Part shown: positions 1 to 8,112 of the stretch, in pieces | How the letters are laid out: each line of letters opens with the position of its first letter | Position numbering within the stretch: position 1 is the first letter of the stretch | Source of the DNA: Porphyromonas sp. | Lineage (GTDB): Bacteria; Bacteroidota; Bacteroidia; Bacteroidales; Paludibacteraceae | Direction of reading: 5' to 3' | Assembly: GCA_020726365.1 (NCBI GenBank) | Contig: DYSC01000010.1 | Location: 1-33,702, forward strand | DNA length: 33,702 bases | Made by a program: the position numbers and the translations under genes | The notes under the pieces: generated by a model | The model's input: the letters and a program-made list of their open reading frames with translations, nothing else | What the model was told of the DNA's origin: nothing | Database searches by the model: none

Positions 1-1
1 A

Positions 2-82
2 GTGGAACTCATCGAATTGTTGGGCGATATTTTGGTACAAACCGACCGCAAGGAATTAGCAATCATAATTTTAACTAAATAA
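2..82 (+). CDS. C-terminal fragment of an unidentified protein
   Basis: An open frame runs from the window edge to a TAA at 80-82 and encodes 26 residues that end DRKELAIIILTK. Frame 1 is also open here, but frame 2 has the more protein-like composition, with alternating hydrophobic and charged residues. The gene ends five bases before the promoter of the CRISPR leader. That is where cas genes often end, but I do not recognise the tail as Cas1, Cas2 or Cas6 and make no functional call. Confidence 0.45.
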   Translation: MELIELLGDILVQTDRKELAIIILTK

Positions 83-86
83 GTTC

Positions 87-117
87 TTTGACATTTTGAA
101 ATAATATTATACCTTTG
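87..117 (+). promoter_or_regulatory. CRISPR leader promoter
   Basis: TTTG at 87-90 and TACCTTTG at 110-117 are separated by exactly 19 bases. This is the Bacteroidota sigma-ABfr arrangement TTTG-N19-TAnnTTTG. Transcription would start near 123-125 and run through about 90 bases of AT-rich leader into the first repeat at 216. The degenerate repeat lies at the far end of the array, which independently supports this direction. Confidence 0.75.
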
Positions 118-215
118 CAGCCCATAAAAAACAGCATGTTTTCTGAAAAAAAACAACAATATTCTCACATAATAAAGCATAAAAACAACAAATACAGTCA
201 CTTACAAAAATTGCT

Positions 216-748
216 CTCGAAATGTAAGTTCCACAAAAACAAGGATTAAGACTAAATCGACATAGCGTAAATCGGCATAGCGTAAATCGCTCGAAATGTA
301 AGTTCCACAAAAACAAGGATTAAGACCGATCACAAGTTATCTGTAATTTAAAATTTCTTCAACTCGAAATGTAAGTTCCACAAAAACAAGGATTAAGACA
401 CTGGCATTTCTTCCAAAACGTTTTCAATCATGTCTCGAAATGTAAGTTCCACAAAAACAAGGATTAAGACCTTTACTGTTAAAGTCATTTAAGTTCTTGC
501 TATCAACTCGAAATGTAAGTTCCACAAAAACAAGGATTAAGACTCTTTTAATTACAAGCTACTATACTTCACTTGTAACTCGAAATGTAAGTTCCACAAA
601 AACAAGGATTAAGACACCGGGTTAGGTTTTTTATTCTTCTTCGTCGTAAATCTCGAAATGTAAGTTCCACAAAAACAAGGATTAAGACAGTTTCGAGCTT
701 TACGCCCGAAGCTTTTTCAAATTCCTCGAAAGGTAAGTTCCACAAAAA
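216..748 (+). CRISPR. CRISPR array, 7 full repeats plus 1 truncated, 7 spacers
   Basis: The 37-base repeat begins CTCGAAATGTAAG and ends GGATTAAGAC. Identical copies lie at 216-252, 290-326, 363-399, 434-470, 507-543, 579-615 and 652-688. A last copy at 725-748 has one substitution (AATG to AAGG) and stops after about 24 bases. Spacers are 253-289, 327-362, 400-433, 471-506, 544-578, 616-651 and 689-724, 34-37 bases long. With leader and promoter on the left and the decayed repeat on the right, the array is transcribed on the plus strand. The crRNA would then carry the 8-base 5' handle ATTAAGAC, which resembles the ATTGAAAC-type handle of type III and type I-B systems. The 37-base repeat lacks the strong internal palindrome of many type I-E/I-F repeats. 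A type III assignment is inference because no cas gene is in the window. Confidence 0.97.
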
Positions 749-806
749 ATTCCTATACTTTGTACTAAATAAAACTAATACATACCAATTTCGTACATAT
801 TATTCG

Positions 807-814
807 TACTTTTG
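807..814 (+). promoter_or_regulatory. -7 box for maeB
   Basis: TACTTTTG matches TAnnTTTG and lies 67 bases before the maeB ATG. There is no clean TTTG at the -33 position. The 749-881 gap contains nothing else that I recognise. Confidence 0.5.
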
Positions 815-881
815 CTACTCGTAAACAAGTATTGACTTACTTTAAATTTAACAAATTATATATCATTTAGTTACAAATAAA

Positions 882-3227
882 ATGGCAAAATTAACACGGG
901 AAGATGCTCTTCTTTATCATTCGCAGGGGAAACCGGGTAAAATTGAGGTTGTTCCTACCAAACCTTACAGTTCGCAACGCGATTTATCATTGGCTTATTC
1001 ACCTGGCGTGGCTGAACCTTGTCTCGAAATTGAAAAAGACCCCAATGCAGCTTACGAATATACTTCGAAAGGAAATCTTGTAGCTGTAATTTCGAATGGA
1101 ACAGCCGTACTTGGCTTGGGTGATATTGGTGCCATGGCCGGAAAACCGGTTATGGAAGGAAAAGGCTTGTTGTTCAAAATTTTTGCCGGCATTGATGTGT
1201 TCGATATTGAAGTAAACGAAAAAGACCCCGAAAAATTTATTCAAATTGTAAAAGCCATTGCTCCTACTTTTGGCGGTATCAACCTCGAAGATATTAAAGC
1301 CCCCGAATGTTTTGAAATTGAGGAACGACTGAAAGCCGAACTCGACATTCCGCTGATGCACGACGACCAACACGGCACAGCCATTATTTCGTCAGCCGGA
1401 TTAATAAATGCGCTCGAAATTGTAGGTAAAAAAATTGAAGATGTAAAAATTGTGGTGAATGGTGCGGGTGCTGCTGCCAACTCCTGTACGCAATTGTACA
1501 TGATACTCGGCGCTAAACTCGAAAACATTGTGATGGTCGATTCGAAAGGTGTTATCAATATGGAGCGTACTGATTTGAATTCACGTAAAAAACCATTTGC
1601 AACAAGTCGAAAAATAACCACCTTGGCCGAAGCCGTAAAAGATTCGGATGTTTTTCTGGGGCTCTCGGTAGCCGGAATACTGACCAAAGATATGGTTCGT
1701 TCGATGAATGCCAATCCGATTGTGTTTGCATTGGCTAATCCAAATCCCGAAATTTCGTACGACGATGCCATGTCTGCCCGCAAAGACATTATTTTTGCCA
1801 CAGGACGTTCTGACTATCCTAATCAAATTAACAATGTACTCGGATTCCCCTATATTTTTCGCGGGGCACTGGATGTTCGTGCCAAATGTATCAACGAAGA
1901 AATGAAAATTGCGGCTGTGAACGCCATTGCTGAGCTAACAAAAAAACAGGTTCCAGATGTGGTTAATACAGCCTATAATTTAAAACGACTTAGCTTTGGT
2001 ACTGAATATATTATTCCCAAACCGCTCGACCCACGCCTGCTAACCACTGTTGCTCCGGCAGTTGCCAAAGCGGCTATCGCGTCTGGTGTTGCCCGCAAGG
2101 TAATTACTAACTGGGACGAATACAATGTAAAACTGAATGAAATAATGGGAAGCGACAATAAAATGTTGCGCCATTTTTTCGATGTGGCTCGTCAGAACCC
2201 AAAGCGTGTTGTGTTTTCCGAATCAAACCACGTAAACATGATAAAAGCAGCCGAAATGGCATTACAGGAAGGAATTTGCTATCCAGTTCTGCTGGGAAAC
2301 GAAGAAAAAATAGCCAGTATTGCTGCTGAGAATGATATTGATCTTACTGGAATTGAAATTGTAAACCTTCGCCACGACCGCGAAGAAAGCCGACGTTCCA
2401 ACTTTGCACAAATACTTTCCGAAAAACGCAGTCGCGAAGGAATGACCTACGACGAAGCATTCGAAAAAATGTACGAGCGCAATTATTTTGGCATGATGAT
2501 GGTGGAAACCGGACAAGCCGATGCATTGATAACAGGTGTTTATACCAAATATGCCGACACGGTGCAGGCTGCCAAAGACGTTATTGGCATACGCGAAGGC
2601 ACCAAACACATTGGTGCTATGCACATTATGATTACCAAAAAAGGAACTTTTTTCCTTGCCGATACACTTTTCAACCGCCACCCATGTACCGATGCGCTAA
2701 TTGATATTGCCAAACTGACACACGACACCGTGAAGTTTTTTGCACATGAACCCGTTATGGCTATGCTTTCGTATTCGAACTTCGGTTCCGACAAAAATGG
2801 AAGTCCGGCAAGCGTACATCAGGTAGTGGAAACCTTACACAAAAATTATCCCGATATGTTGGTGGATGGCGAAATGCAGGTAACATTTGCATTAAACAAA
2901 GAATTACGCGACAAAAAATATCCGTTTTCGAAAATTGCAGGACGCAATGTGAATACGCTTATTTTCCCCAATCTAAGTTCGGCAAATATAGCCTACAAAA
3001 TGCTGATTGAAATGGGATTAGCACAAACAATTGGACCAATACAAATGGGATTAAACAAGCCTGTACATATTCTGGACGTTGAAAGTTCGGTAAACGATAT
3101 TGTAAACATGACTGCCATGGCAGTGCTCGATGCCATTGTGGAAGAGCAAATTCGCACGAACAATCTCGACCGTATTGGTAAAGTTTCCGAAAGAAACAAT
3201 GCTTATCTCACAAAAGATTGCAAATAA
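882..3227 (+). CDS. maeB: NADP-dependent malic enzyme with C-terminal phosphotransacetylase-like domain
   Basis: This enzyme oxidatively decarboxylates malate to pyruvate with reduction of NADP, in the cytoplasm, and links the C4 acid pool to pyruvate and NADPH supply. The 781 residues match the usual MaeB length. The malic enzyme part (about 1-430) shows [12 protein letters not shown] at 136-147, HDDQHGTA at 160-167 and the dinucleotide-binding loop GAGAAA at 194-199. Residues from about 430 on resemble phosphate acetyltransferase. In MaeB-type enzymes this domain has no known transacetylase activity and acts in oligomerisation and acetyl-CoA regulation. The start is ATG 882, followed by the expected [13 protein letters not shown]. 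The gene is monocistronic, with its own -7 box and a strong hairpin behind it. Confidence 0.95.
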   Translation: MAKLTREDALLYHSQGKPGKIEVVPTKPYSSQRDLSLAYSPGVAEPCLEIEKDPNAAYEYTSKGNLVAVISNGTAVLGLGDIGAMAGKPVMEGKGLLFKIFAGIDVFDIEVNEKDPEKFIQIVKAIAPTFGGINLEDIKAPECFEIEERLKAELDIPLMHDDQHGTAIISSAGLINALEIVGKKIEDVKIVVNGAGAAANSCTQLYMILGAKLENIVMVDSKGVINMERTDLNSRKKPFATSRKITTLAEAVKDSDVFLGLSVAGILTKDMVRSMNANPIVFALANPNPEISYDDAMSARKDIIFATGRSDYPNQINNVLGFPYIFRGALDVRAKCINEEMKIAAVNAIAELTKKQVPDVVNTAYNLKRLSFGTEYIIPKPLDPRLLTTVAPAVAKAAIASGVARKVITNWDEYNVKLNEIMGSDNKMLRHFFDVARQNPKRVVFSESNHVNMIKAAEMALQEGICYPVLLGNEEKIASIAAENDIDLTGIEIVNLRHDREESRRSNFAQILSEKRSREGMTYDEAFEKMYERNYFGMMMVETGQADALITGVYTKYADTVQAAKDVIGIREGTKHIGAMHIMITKKGTFFLADTLFNRHPCTDALIDIAKLTHDTVKFFAHEPVMAMLSYSNFGSDKNGSPASVHQVVETLHKNYPDMLVDGEMQVTFALNKELRDKKYPFSKIAGRNVNTLIFPNLSSANIAYKMLIEMGLAQTIGPIQMGLNKPVHILDVESSVNDIVNMTAMAVLDAIVEEQIRTNNLDRIGKVSERNNAYLTKDCK

Positions 3228-3243
3228 GTAGAAAGACAAAATT

Positions 3244-3283
3244 AAAAACAGGGAAACAATCATTAGTTGATTTCCCTGTTTTT
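3244..3283. terminator. Bidirectional terminator between maeB and the LolD-type gene
   Basis: A 13-base arm AAAAACAGGGAAA (3244-3256) is perfectly complementary to TTTCCCTGTTTTT (3271-3283) around a 14-base loop. The A and T runs at its ends give a U-tract on either strand, which suits the convergent genes on each side. Confidence 0.85.
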
Positions 3284-3302
3284 ATGTTTATCAAAATTCA
3301 TT

Positions 3303-3953
3303 TCAACAAATTTTTCCATCCTTCATTTCAATTACCCTGTCCGAAAGTAAAGCCAATTCCTTGTCGTGCGTAACGATAACAATAGTAAGGCTAAATTTAT
3401 CGCGGAGTTCGAATAGCAATTTGTGTAACTCTTCTTTGTTTTTGCTATCCAAACTTCCCGATGGTTCGTCGGCAAGTATCACCGAAGGTTGGTTGATAAG
3501 TGCTCGTGCCACTGCTACCCGCTGTTTTTCTCCTCCCGAAAGTTCGGAGGGTTTATGTTCCAACCGTTCGCTCAATCCGAGGTAGGCAAGCAATTCTTTG
3601 GCACGAGATGATGCTTTTTTTGTTTCGGTAAGGGCAATTAAAGCTGGAATCATAACATTTTCGAGTGCGCTAAACTCCGGCAAAAGCTGATGGAACTGAA
3701 AAATAAAACCAATTTTGAGGTTACGAAAACCTGCTAACTCTCGTTCGTTGAGAGTTGAAAAATTGATGTTGTCGATACGTATTTCACCACTATCAGGTTT
3801 GTCGAGCGTACCTATAAGCTGCAAAAGTGTTGTTTTACCGGCACCACTTGGACCAACAATGGAAACAATTTCACCCTTGGCAATATCCAGACTTACTCCT
3901 TTAAGCACTTCGAGTGTATCGAAACTTTTATGTATATCTTTTACGTGTATCAT
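3303..3953 (-). CDS. lolD: ABC transporter ATPase, LolD/MacB type
   Basis: This is a 216-residue stand-alone ATPase. It shows Walker [10 protein letters not shown] (34-42), a Q-loop at FQF (about 86), signature LSGGEKQRV (138-146), Walker [10 protein letters not shown] (158-166) and a later VTHD H-loop. The overall pattern is that of LolD, which powers release of lipoproteins from the inner membrane to LolA together with LolC/E-type permeases. No permease gene is adjacent, as is common in Bacteroidota. A MacB-type or other ABC-3 efflux ATPase cannot be excluded. The ATG at 3951-3953 gives the normal [12 protein letters not shown]-terminus. The gene stands alone, convergent with maeB. Confidence 0.85.
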   Translation of the reverse strand: MIHVKDIHKSFDTLEVLKGVSLDIAKGEIVSIVGPSGAGKTTLLQLIGTLDKPDSGEIRIDNINFSTLNERELAGFRNLKIGFIFQFHQLLPEFSALENVMIPALIALTETKKASSRAKELLAYLGLSERLEHKPSELSGGEKQRVAVARALINQPSVILADEPSGSLDSKNKEELHKLLFELRDKFSLTIVIVTHDKELALLSDRVIEMKDGKIC

Positions 3954-3997
3954 ATTGGAAATGGAAAATGGAAAATGAGAAATAGAAAATTTTTATG

Positions 3998-4005
3998 CAA
4001 AGTTA
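3998..4005 (-). promoter_or_regulatory. -7 box for the LolD-type gene
   Basis: On the minus strand this reads TAACTTTG, a match to TAnnTTTG, about 45 bases upstream of the ATG. The -33 region is not canonical. The stretch between box and start holds short GGAAAATG-like repeats. Confidence 0.5.
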
Positions 4006-4047
4006 TTTGTTTAAACCGATTATGAAAGAATATATTTCTAAAAAATG

Positions 4048-4055
4048 TATCTTTG
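4048..4055 (+). promoter_or_regulatory. -7 box for the YgjP-type metallopeptidase gene
   Basis: TATCTTTG matches TAnnTTTG. The expected transcript start is only about 14 bases before the ATG at 4076, so the leader would be very short. It is divergent from the LolD promoter about 45 bases away. Confidence 0.5.
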
Positions 4056-4075
4056 CATGTAAATTTGCTGAATGA

Positions 4076-4780
4076 ATGACTGATAATGACTTTGGAAATA
4101 TTGAATTTGTACGAAATCTACGCTCGAAATACATTCGGGTGCGGATTTTGGCCTATGGATTGAAAGTTTCGTTGCCCGAACGAGCTACCGAAAGTGAGGC
4201 ACTAAAATTTCTTGATTCGAAGCGAAAAAGCATTTTAACCAAACAAAAAAATCTTCAAATAAAAAAAGAAAATCATGCGCTCGAACTAAATTTTGATACC
4301 AGCATACAAACACTTACATTTATAGTACGGGTGCAAGCTATGAAGCGAAAAGATATTTTTATGGCACTAAAAGATGGAACGCTCACTATTGAGTTTCCGG
4401 CGCGAGGAAATTTACAATCGGAAACTGCTCAAAAACAGTGCTGGAATGGTATCAATTATTTCCTGCGCAAAGAGGCCAAACGTCTCCTACCCGACCGCAC
4501 CAAGCAATTGGCTGGTAAATTTGGGTTTCAGTATGCCGACGTAAAAATTCAATCGAGCAAAACCCGCTGGGGGAGTTGCTCACGCGCCAGAAGCATTAAC
4601 TTATCGATGTTTTTAATGCTATTGCCATCGCATTTAGTGGATTATGTGATACTTCACGAGCTTTGTCATACCAAAGAGATGAACCATAGCGTTAAGTTTT
4701 GGGCATGGATGGATAGAGTTACCGAAAGTAAAAGCAAACTATTGAGAGCAGAGCTAAAGCAATTTAATATGCCAACTTAA
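4076..4780 (+). CDS. YgjP-type zinc metallopeptidase (DUF45)
   Basis: The 234-residue protein carries the DUF45/YgjP signature. It has SKTRWGSCS at 161-169, then HELCH at 194-198 with the glutamate of an HExxH site, followed by NHSVKFW containing a third likely zinc ligand, His204. YgjP-like proteins are soluble gluzincin-like peptidases, often linked to restriction-modification or housekeeping loci, with poorly known substrates. The first ATG at 4072 is out of frame and stops at once, so 4076 is the start. There is no signal peptide. The next gene starts 106 bases later across a degenerate repeat. Confidence 0.85.
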   Translation: MTDNDFGNIEFVRNLRSKYIRVRILAYGLKVSLPERATESEALKFLDSKRKSILTKQKNLQIKKENHALELNFDTSIQTLTFIVRVQAMKRKDIFMALKDGTLTIEFPARGNLQSETAQKQCWNGINYFLRKEAKRLLPDRTKQLAGKFGFQYADVKIQSSKTRWGSCSRARSINLSMFLMLLPSHLVDYVILHELCHTKEMNHSVKFWAWMDRVTESKSKLLRAELKQFNMPT

Positions 4781-4820
4781 AAGTTATAAAGTTTATAAGG
4801 TTTTAAAGTTCATAAGGTTA
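4781..4820 (+). repeat. Degenerate 9-base intergenic tandem repeat (AAGTTTATA type)
   Basis: Directly after the stop codon are five imperfect units of 8-9 bases: AAGTTATA, AAGTTTATA, AGGTTTTA, AAGTTCATA and AGGTTA. The same unit family occurs in the opposite orientation at 24862-24896. A second low-complexity tract of TTCTAAC/TTCTAAT words fills about 4850-4882, just before the next ATG. No function is known to me. Confidence 0.6.
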
Positions 4821-4886
4821 AATACAAACCCACAACATGAGCTGCTTTTTTCTAATTTCTTCTAACTTCTAATTTCTAACTTTAGT

Positions 4887-6014
4887 ATGATAAGTACAAA
4901 GCCTTTCACATTCGACAGAGTTATACGTCTGATTATCGGACTTACAGTGCTCGTATTATTGTTTTTACTGTTAAAACGCCTTAGCAATGTGTTGCTACCT
5001 TTCATAGTAGCTTGGTTACTTGCCTATATGCTCGACCCGATTGTTCGCTTTTTTCAGTACCGACTCCGATTGCGCAACCGGTTAATTTCGGTTGTTCTCA
5101 CCATATTGACTGCCGGAGGTGTTCTTACCGCTTTGGGTTTTATTATTGTGCCAATAGTGAGCGATGAAATTGCAAAATTATACGAAATTACGAGCACTTA
5201 TTCAAAAAGTTTGAATATTGATACATTTTTGCCCGTGGCATTGCAAAACGAAATAAGTCAGTATTTTCTTTCGATAGATGTTAACGTCTTGCTTCAAAAT
5301 CAGAGTGTTATGGATTTTCTGAAAAAAGCAGCACCCCAGATATGGAATATTTTAAATGGTTCGTTGAGTTTGCTTTTAGGACTAACAGTGGTTATTATCA
5401 TTTTCTTATATATGTTTTTTATTTTGCTTGAGTACGAACGCGTTACCGAAGGTATGGTTCGTATTATTCCGCCCAAATACCGTCCACTCATTACCGAAAT
5501 TCTACACGATTTGGAGGTTGGCATGAATCGCTATTTCCGTGGTCAGGCGTTGGTAGCATTTATTGTAGGCGTATTGTTCTCCATTGGGTTTAGTATTATT
5601 AATTTGCCCTTAGCAGTTTTGTTTGGTTTACTTATAGGTGTACTCACACTTGTTCCCTACCTCAAAGTGGTAGCAATAGTACCCGGACTCTTACTTGGCT
5701 TTTTGCAATCGATAGAAACTGGTCAAAATTATGGTTCTATTTTATTGGGTATTGTTATTGTGTTTTTTATTGTGCAAGCCATCGAAGACATCGCCATTTC
5801 GCCCATAATTATGGGCAAAGTAACCGGACTAAACCCTGCCGTAATTCTGTTAGCTTTATCAATTTGGGGCTCGCTTATGGGTATGCTTGGGCTTATTATT
5901 GCGTTACCACTTACCACATTGGTTATATCGTACTACAAACGTTTTGTTTTAAACGTTGAACCTACCGAAATTGAAGAAGACAAAATACCGATTGCAAACG
6001 ATCAGGAAAATTGA
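4887..6014 (+). CDS. AI-2E family / PerM-type membrane transporter
   Basis: A 375-residue polytopic membrane protein. It has an N-terminal pair of hydrophobic segments (about 12-52), another near 70-95, a soluble periplasmic-type loop at about 100-145, then several strongly hydrophobic segments at about 155-180, 215-275 and 285-355. This is the organisation of the AI-2E exporter/PerM/YdiK family (DUF20). Members export autoinducer-2, sodium or other small solutes, and the substrate cannot be read from sequence. The start is ATG 4887, which encodes MISTKPFTFDRVIRLIIGL. It may be cotranscribed with the preceding peptidase gene because I see no convincing promoter in between. Confidence 0.88.
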   Translation: MISTKPFTFDRVIRLIIGLTVLVLLFLLLKRLSNVLLPFIVAWLLAYMLDPIVRFFQYRLRLRNRLISVVLTILTAGGVLTALGFIIVPIVSDEIAKLYEITSTYSKSLNIDTFLPVALQNEISQYFLSIDVNVLLQNQSVMDFLKKAAPQIWNILNGSLSLLLGLTVVIIIFLYMFFILLEYERVTEGMVRIIPPKYRPLITEILHDLEVGMNRYFRGQALVAFIVGVLFSIGFSIINLPLAVLFGLLIGVLTLVPYLKVVAIVPGLLLGFLQSIETGQNYGSILLGIVIVFFIVQAIEDIAISPIIMGKVTGLNPAVILLALSIWGSLMGMLGLIIALPLTTLVISYYKRFVLNVEPTEIEEDKIPIANDQEN

Positions 6015-6022
6015 TTACCGTT

Positions 6023-6181
6023 CTATTTCAACGATAATTTAGCACTAAAATTTTGTCCGGTTGATTGCGAAACAACTTTTTTTTCGATTGCCGTTGGAGC
6101 ACAATCCACAGCTTCGACGTAATAATCGATAAGCTTATCTTTGTATCCTTTTATTTCTGCAAAACACAAAGAAAACCAACC
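6023..6181 (-). pseudogene. Decayed C-terminal remnant of a secreted enzyme-like protein
   Basis: The minus strand has a 52-codon frame with no start codon, closed upstream by TGA and TAA and ending at TAG (6023-6025). It encodes EIKGYKDKLIDYYVEAVD followed by a divergent tail. The DYYVEAVD pattern resembles the last beta strands of Ig-like or glycoside-hydrolase accessory domains, where GK-DYYVEAxD is common. I infer that this is the 3' stump of a lost gene. The rest of the 6015-6362 gap is AT-rich with only the tetR promoter. Confidence 0.4.
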
Positions 6182-6325
6182 TCATTATATAAAACAAAAG
6201 ATTATTGTTAAAAACAACGATAGCAGCTGCAAACGTTTGTAACTCATTTCTAAAGCATATATTCAAGACACAATTTTTTTTACAATAAAATTTTAAGCAA
6301 TCCGTATTTTTTATAAAAAAATAAA

Positions 6326-6333
6326 TATCTTTG
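6326..6333 (+). promoter_or_regulatory. -7 box for the TetR-family gene
   Basis: TATCTTTG matches TAnnTTTG, 38 bases before the chosen ATG. The -33 region is poor. Confidence 0.5.
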
Positions 6334-6371
6334 TAACAAGAAACAAAAAATCCATTTAAGTATTGATAGTT

Positions 6372-7019
6372 ATGTCAATTCCAGCAAAAGCACCCCGAAA
6401 AAAGCGCAGAACGAAGCAGGTTATCGAACTTGCCGTTATGGATGCAGTACATTCGTTGATTGAAGAAGTAGGATTTAATAAAGTAACGCTTACCGGAATA
6501 GCCGCCCGCGCTCAAATCGAACCTACCGTATTTTATCGTCGCTATAGTAATCTGGACGAACTGTTTGATGTTTATTCCCACAAATACGATTATTGGCTGG
6601 CCGGAATTGCCGAGCTTATGCCGCCCGATTTGAGCGACGAAGAAAGTATGAAATGGATTTTACTCAACCTGATTCGTGCCCTTCACAAAAACCGTGGTAT
6701 GCAACAAATGCTTATCTGGGAATTGTCCGACGATAATCCCGTAACGCGACGTACGGCTGCATTACGCGAAAAAATAAACGATTCATTAATCAAAGAATTA
6801 GAAAAACGATTCGAAAATACGGGCGTAGATTTAAGCGTAATGGCTGCTCTGCTTATTTCGGGCATTTATTACCTAATTTTACATCGCAATATGTCTACTT
6901 TCTGCAATGTAGATTTTTCGTCCAAATCCGGACGAGAGCGTTTAGAGAATACCATCGACCAGTTAGTAACAATTTTATTTGCAACCATACGCTCGCAACA
7001 AGCAATGCAAACACAATAA
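6372..7019 (+). CDS. TetR/AcrR-family transcriptional regulator
   Basis: The 215-residue protein starts with a basic segment (APRKKRRTK). A TetR-type helix-turn-helix follows at about 20-60, with GFNKVTLTGIAARAQIEPTVFYRRYSNLDEL matching the family pattern of TxxxIAxxAGVSxxTxYxxFxxKxxL. The C-terminal ligand domain is helical and unassigned. The ORF track starts at a TTG (6363). I prefer ATG 6372, which gives MSIPAKAPRKK. The gene precedes an aldo/keto reductase in the same direction by 117 bases, so control of that gene is possible but unproven. A small inverted repeat, GAAAGTT-N5-AACTTTC (7020-7038), lies right after the stop and could be a weak hairpin or an operator. Confidence 0.88.
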   Translation: MSIPAKAPRKKRRTKQVIELAVMDAVHSLIEEVGFNKVTLTGIAARAQIEPTVFYRRYSNLDELFDVYSHKYDYWLAGIAELMPPDLSDEESMKWILLNLIRALHKNRGMQQMLIWELSDDNPVTRRTAALREKINDSLIKELEKRFENTGVDLSVMAALLISGIYYLILHRNMSTFCNVDFSSKSGRERLENTIDQLVTILFATIRSQQAMQTQ

Positions 7020-7136
7020 GAAAGTTAACCCAACTTTCCAAACTGCACCAACCAAACGTTAAATAACAGTTAAAAATGTGGTGATTTTAGGTAGTTTCAT
7101 AGTTGATTTCAACAGCCAATATAAGATTTACAATGT

Positions 7137-8075
7137 ATGAAAACATTCCAATTTAAAAATAACAATACTATTCCTGCTTTTGGGCTGGGAACGTGGCAGT
7201 CTAAGCGGGGCGATGTGTACAATGCTGTACTAAAGGCAATTGAGGTAGGGTATCGGCATATCGACTGTGCGTATATTTACGATAATGAGGACGAAATTGG
7301 TCGGGCGTTGAACTTTGCGTTTTTGCAGGGAATGGTGAAGCGCGATGAGCTTTTCATTACTTCGAAGCTGTGGAATGCGGAGCATCAACCTGAGCGGGTG
7401 GAACCTGCGTTGCGCAAAACCCTTGCCGACTTGCAGTTGGATTATTTGGATTTGTACCTTATGCATTGGCCTATCGCTTTTAAAGCCGGTGTAAAATTCT
7501 CGAATCAACCTTCGGATTTGGTTTCATTGGACGAATTACCGTTGGAAGATACGTGGCGAGCCATGTTGCTTTTAAAGGAAAAAGGTTTGGTGAAACACGT
7601 GGGTGTTTCGAATTTTAATATCCCCAAAATTCAGCTTTTGATGGATAAAACAGGCGTTGCGCCGGAAATGAATCAGGTGGAGATGCATCCGTTTTTTCAG
7701 CAAAAGGATTTGTTGGAATTTTGTACCGCAAACGGAATTTTAACCACAGCTTATTCTCCGCTTGGTAGCCGCCATTTGATACATACCGAATACTCGGCAA
7801 CAAACACTCCCGAAGTAATACAGATTGCACTAAAACACAATTGTACTACTGCTCAGGTGGTATTGGCATGGGGAATACAGCGTGGCACGGTGGTTATACC
7901 AAAATCGGTAAATGCCGACCGCATTGCCGAGAATTTTGGTGCTATCGCCATTCAGCTTAGCGACTCGGACATGAGTGCACTTGCTCATTTGGAGAAAAAC
8001 CTACGTATGTCCAAAGGTGCGTACGCAGTAATGGAAGGCGGATGTTACACGCAGGAAAGTATTTGGGAGGAGTAA
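7137..8075 (+). CDS. Aldo/keto reductase (AKR superfamily)
   Basis: A cytosolic NAD(P)H-dependent oxidoreductase of 312 residues on a TIM barrel. The catalytic tetrad is complete: Asp43 and Tyr48 in HIDCAYIYDNE, Lys77 in ITSKLW and His110 in LMHWP. IPKS near residue 260 marks the cofactor phosphate site. This is the AKR1-type pattern of aldehyde reductases and alcohol dehydrogenases. The physiological substrate is unknown. The start is ATG 7137 (MKTFQFKNNNTIPAFGLGTW). The first half uses more G/C-ending codons than its neighbours, which is a mild difference. The next gene is convergent with a gap of only 37 bases. Confidence 0.93.
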   Translation: MKTFQFKNNNTIPAFGLGTWQSKRGDVYNAVLKAIEVGYRHIDCAYIYDNEDEIGRALNFAFLQGMVKRDELFITSKLWNAEHQPERVEPALRKTLADLQLDYLDLYLMHWPIAFKAGVKFSNQPSDLVSLDELPLEDTWRAMLLLKEKGLVKHVGVSNFNIPKIQLLMDKTGVAPEMNQVEMHPFFQQKDLLEFCTANGILTTAYSPLGSRHLIHTEYSATNTPEVIQIALKHNCTTAQVVLAWGIQRGTVVIPKSVNADRIAENFGAIAIQLSDSDMSALAHLEKNLRMSKGAYAVMEGGCYTQESIWEE

Positions 8076-8112
8076 AAAGGGAGTATTAAAAACAGTAGGG
8101 ATGACAAGATTC

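Noticed and set aside
107-316. 69-aa minus-strand ORF at the start of the window
   Set aside because: It is a translation of CRISPR leader, repeat and spacer DNA. The repeated peptide NPCFCGTYIS is the repeat unit read backwards.
216-748. Type II-C or VI-B CRISPR assignment
   Set aside because: The repeat is 37 bases and ends ATTAAGAC. The long, about 46-47-base repeats of Bacteroidota type II-C and the GTTG...CAAC ends of type VI-B are absent.
1241-1801. 186-aa minus-strand ORF inside maeB
   Set aside because: Shadow frame of a strongly conserved enzyme gene with no independent signals.
7137-8075. Aldo/keto reductase as recent horizontal transfer
   Set aside because: The first half is slightly richer in G/C-ending codons, but the rest is like its neighbours and no mobility genes or repeats flank it.
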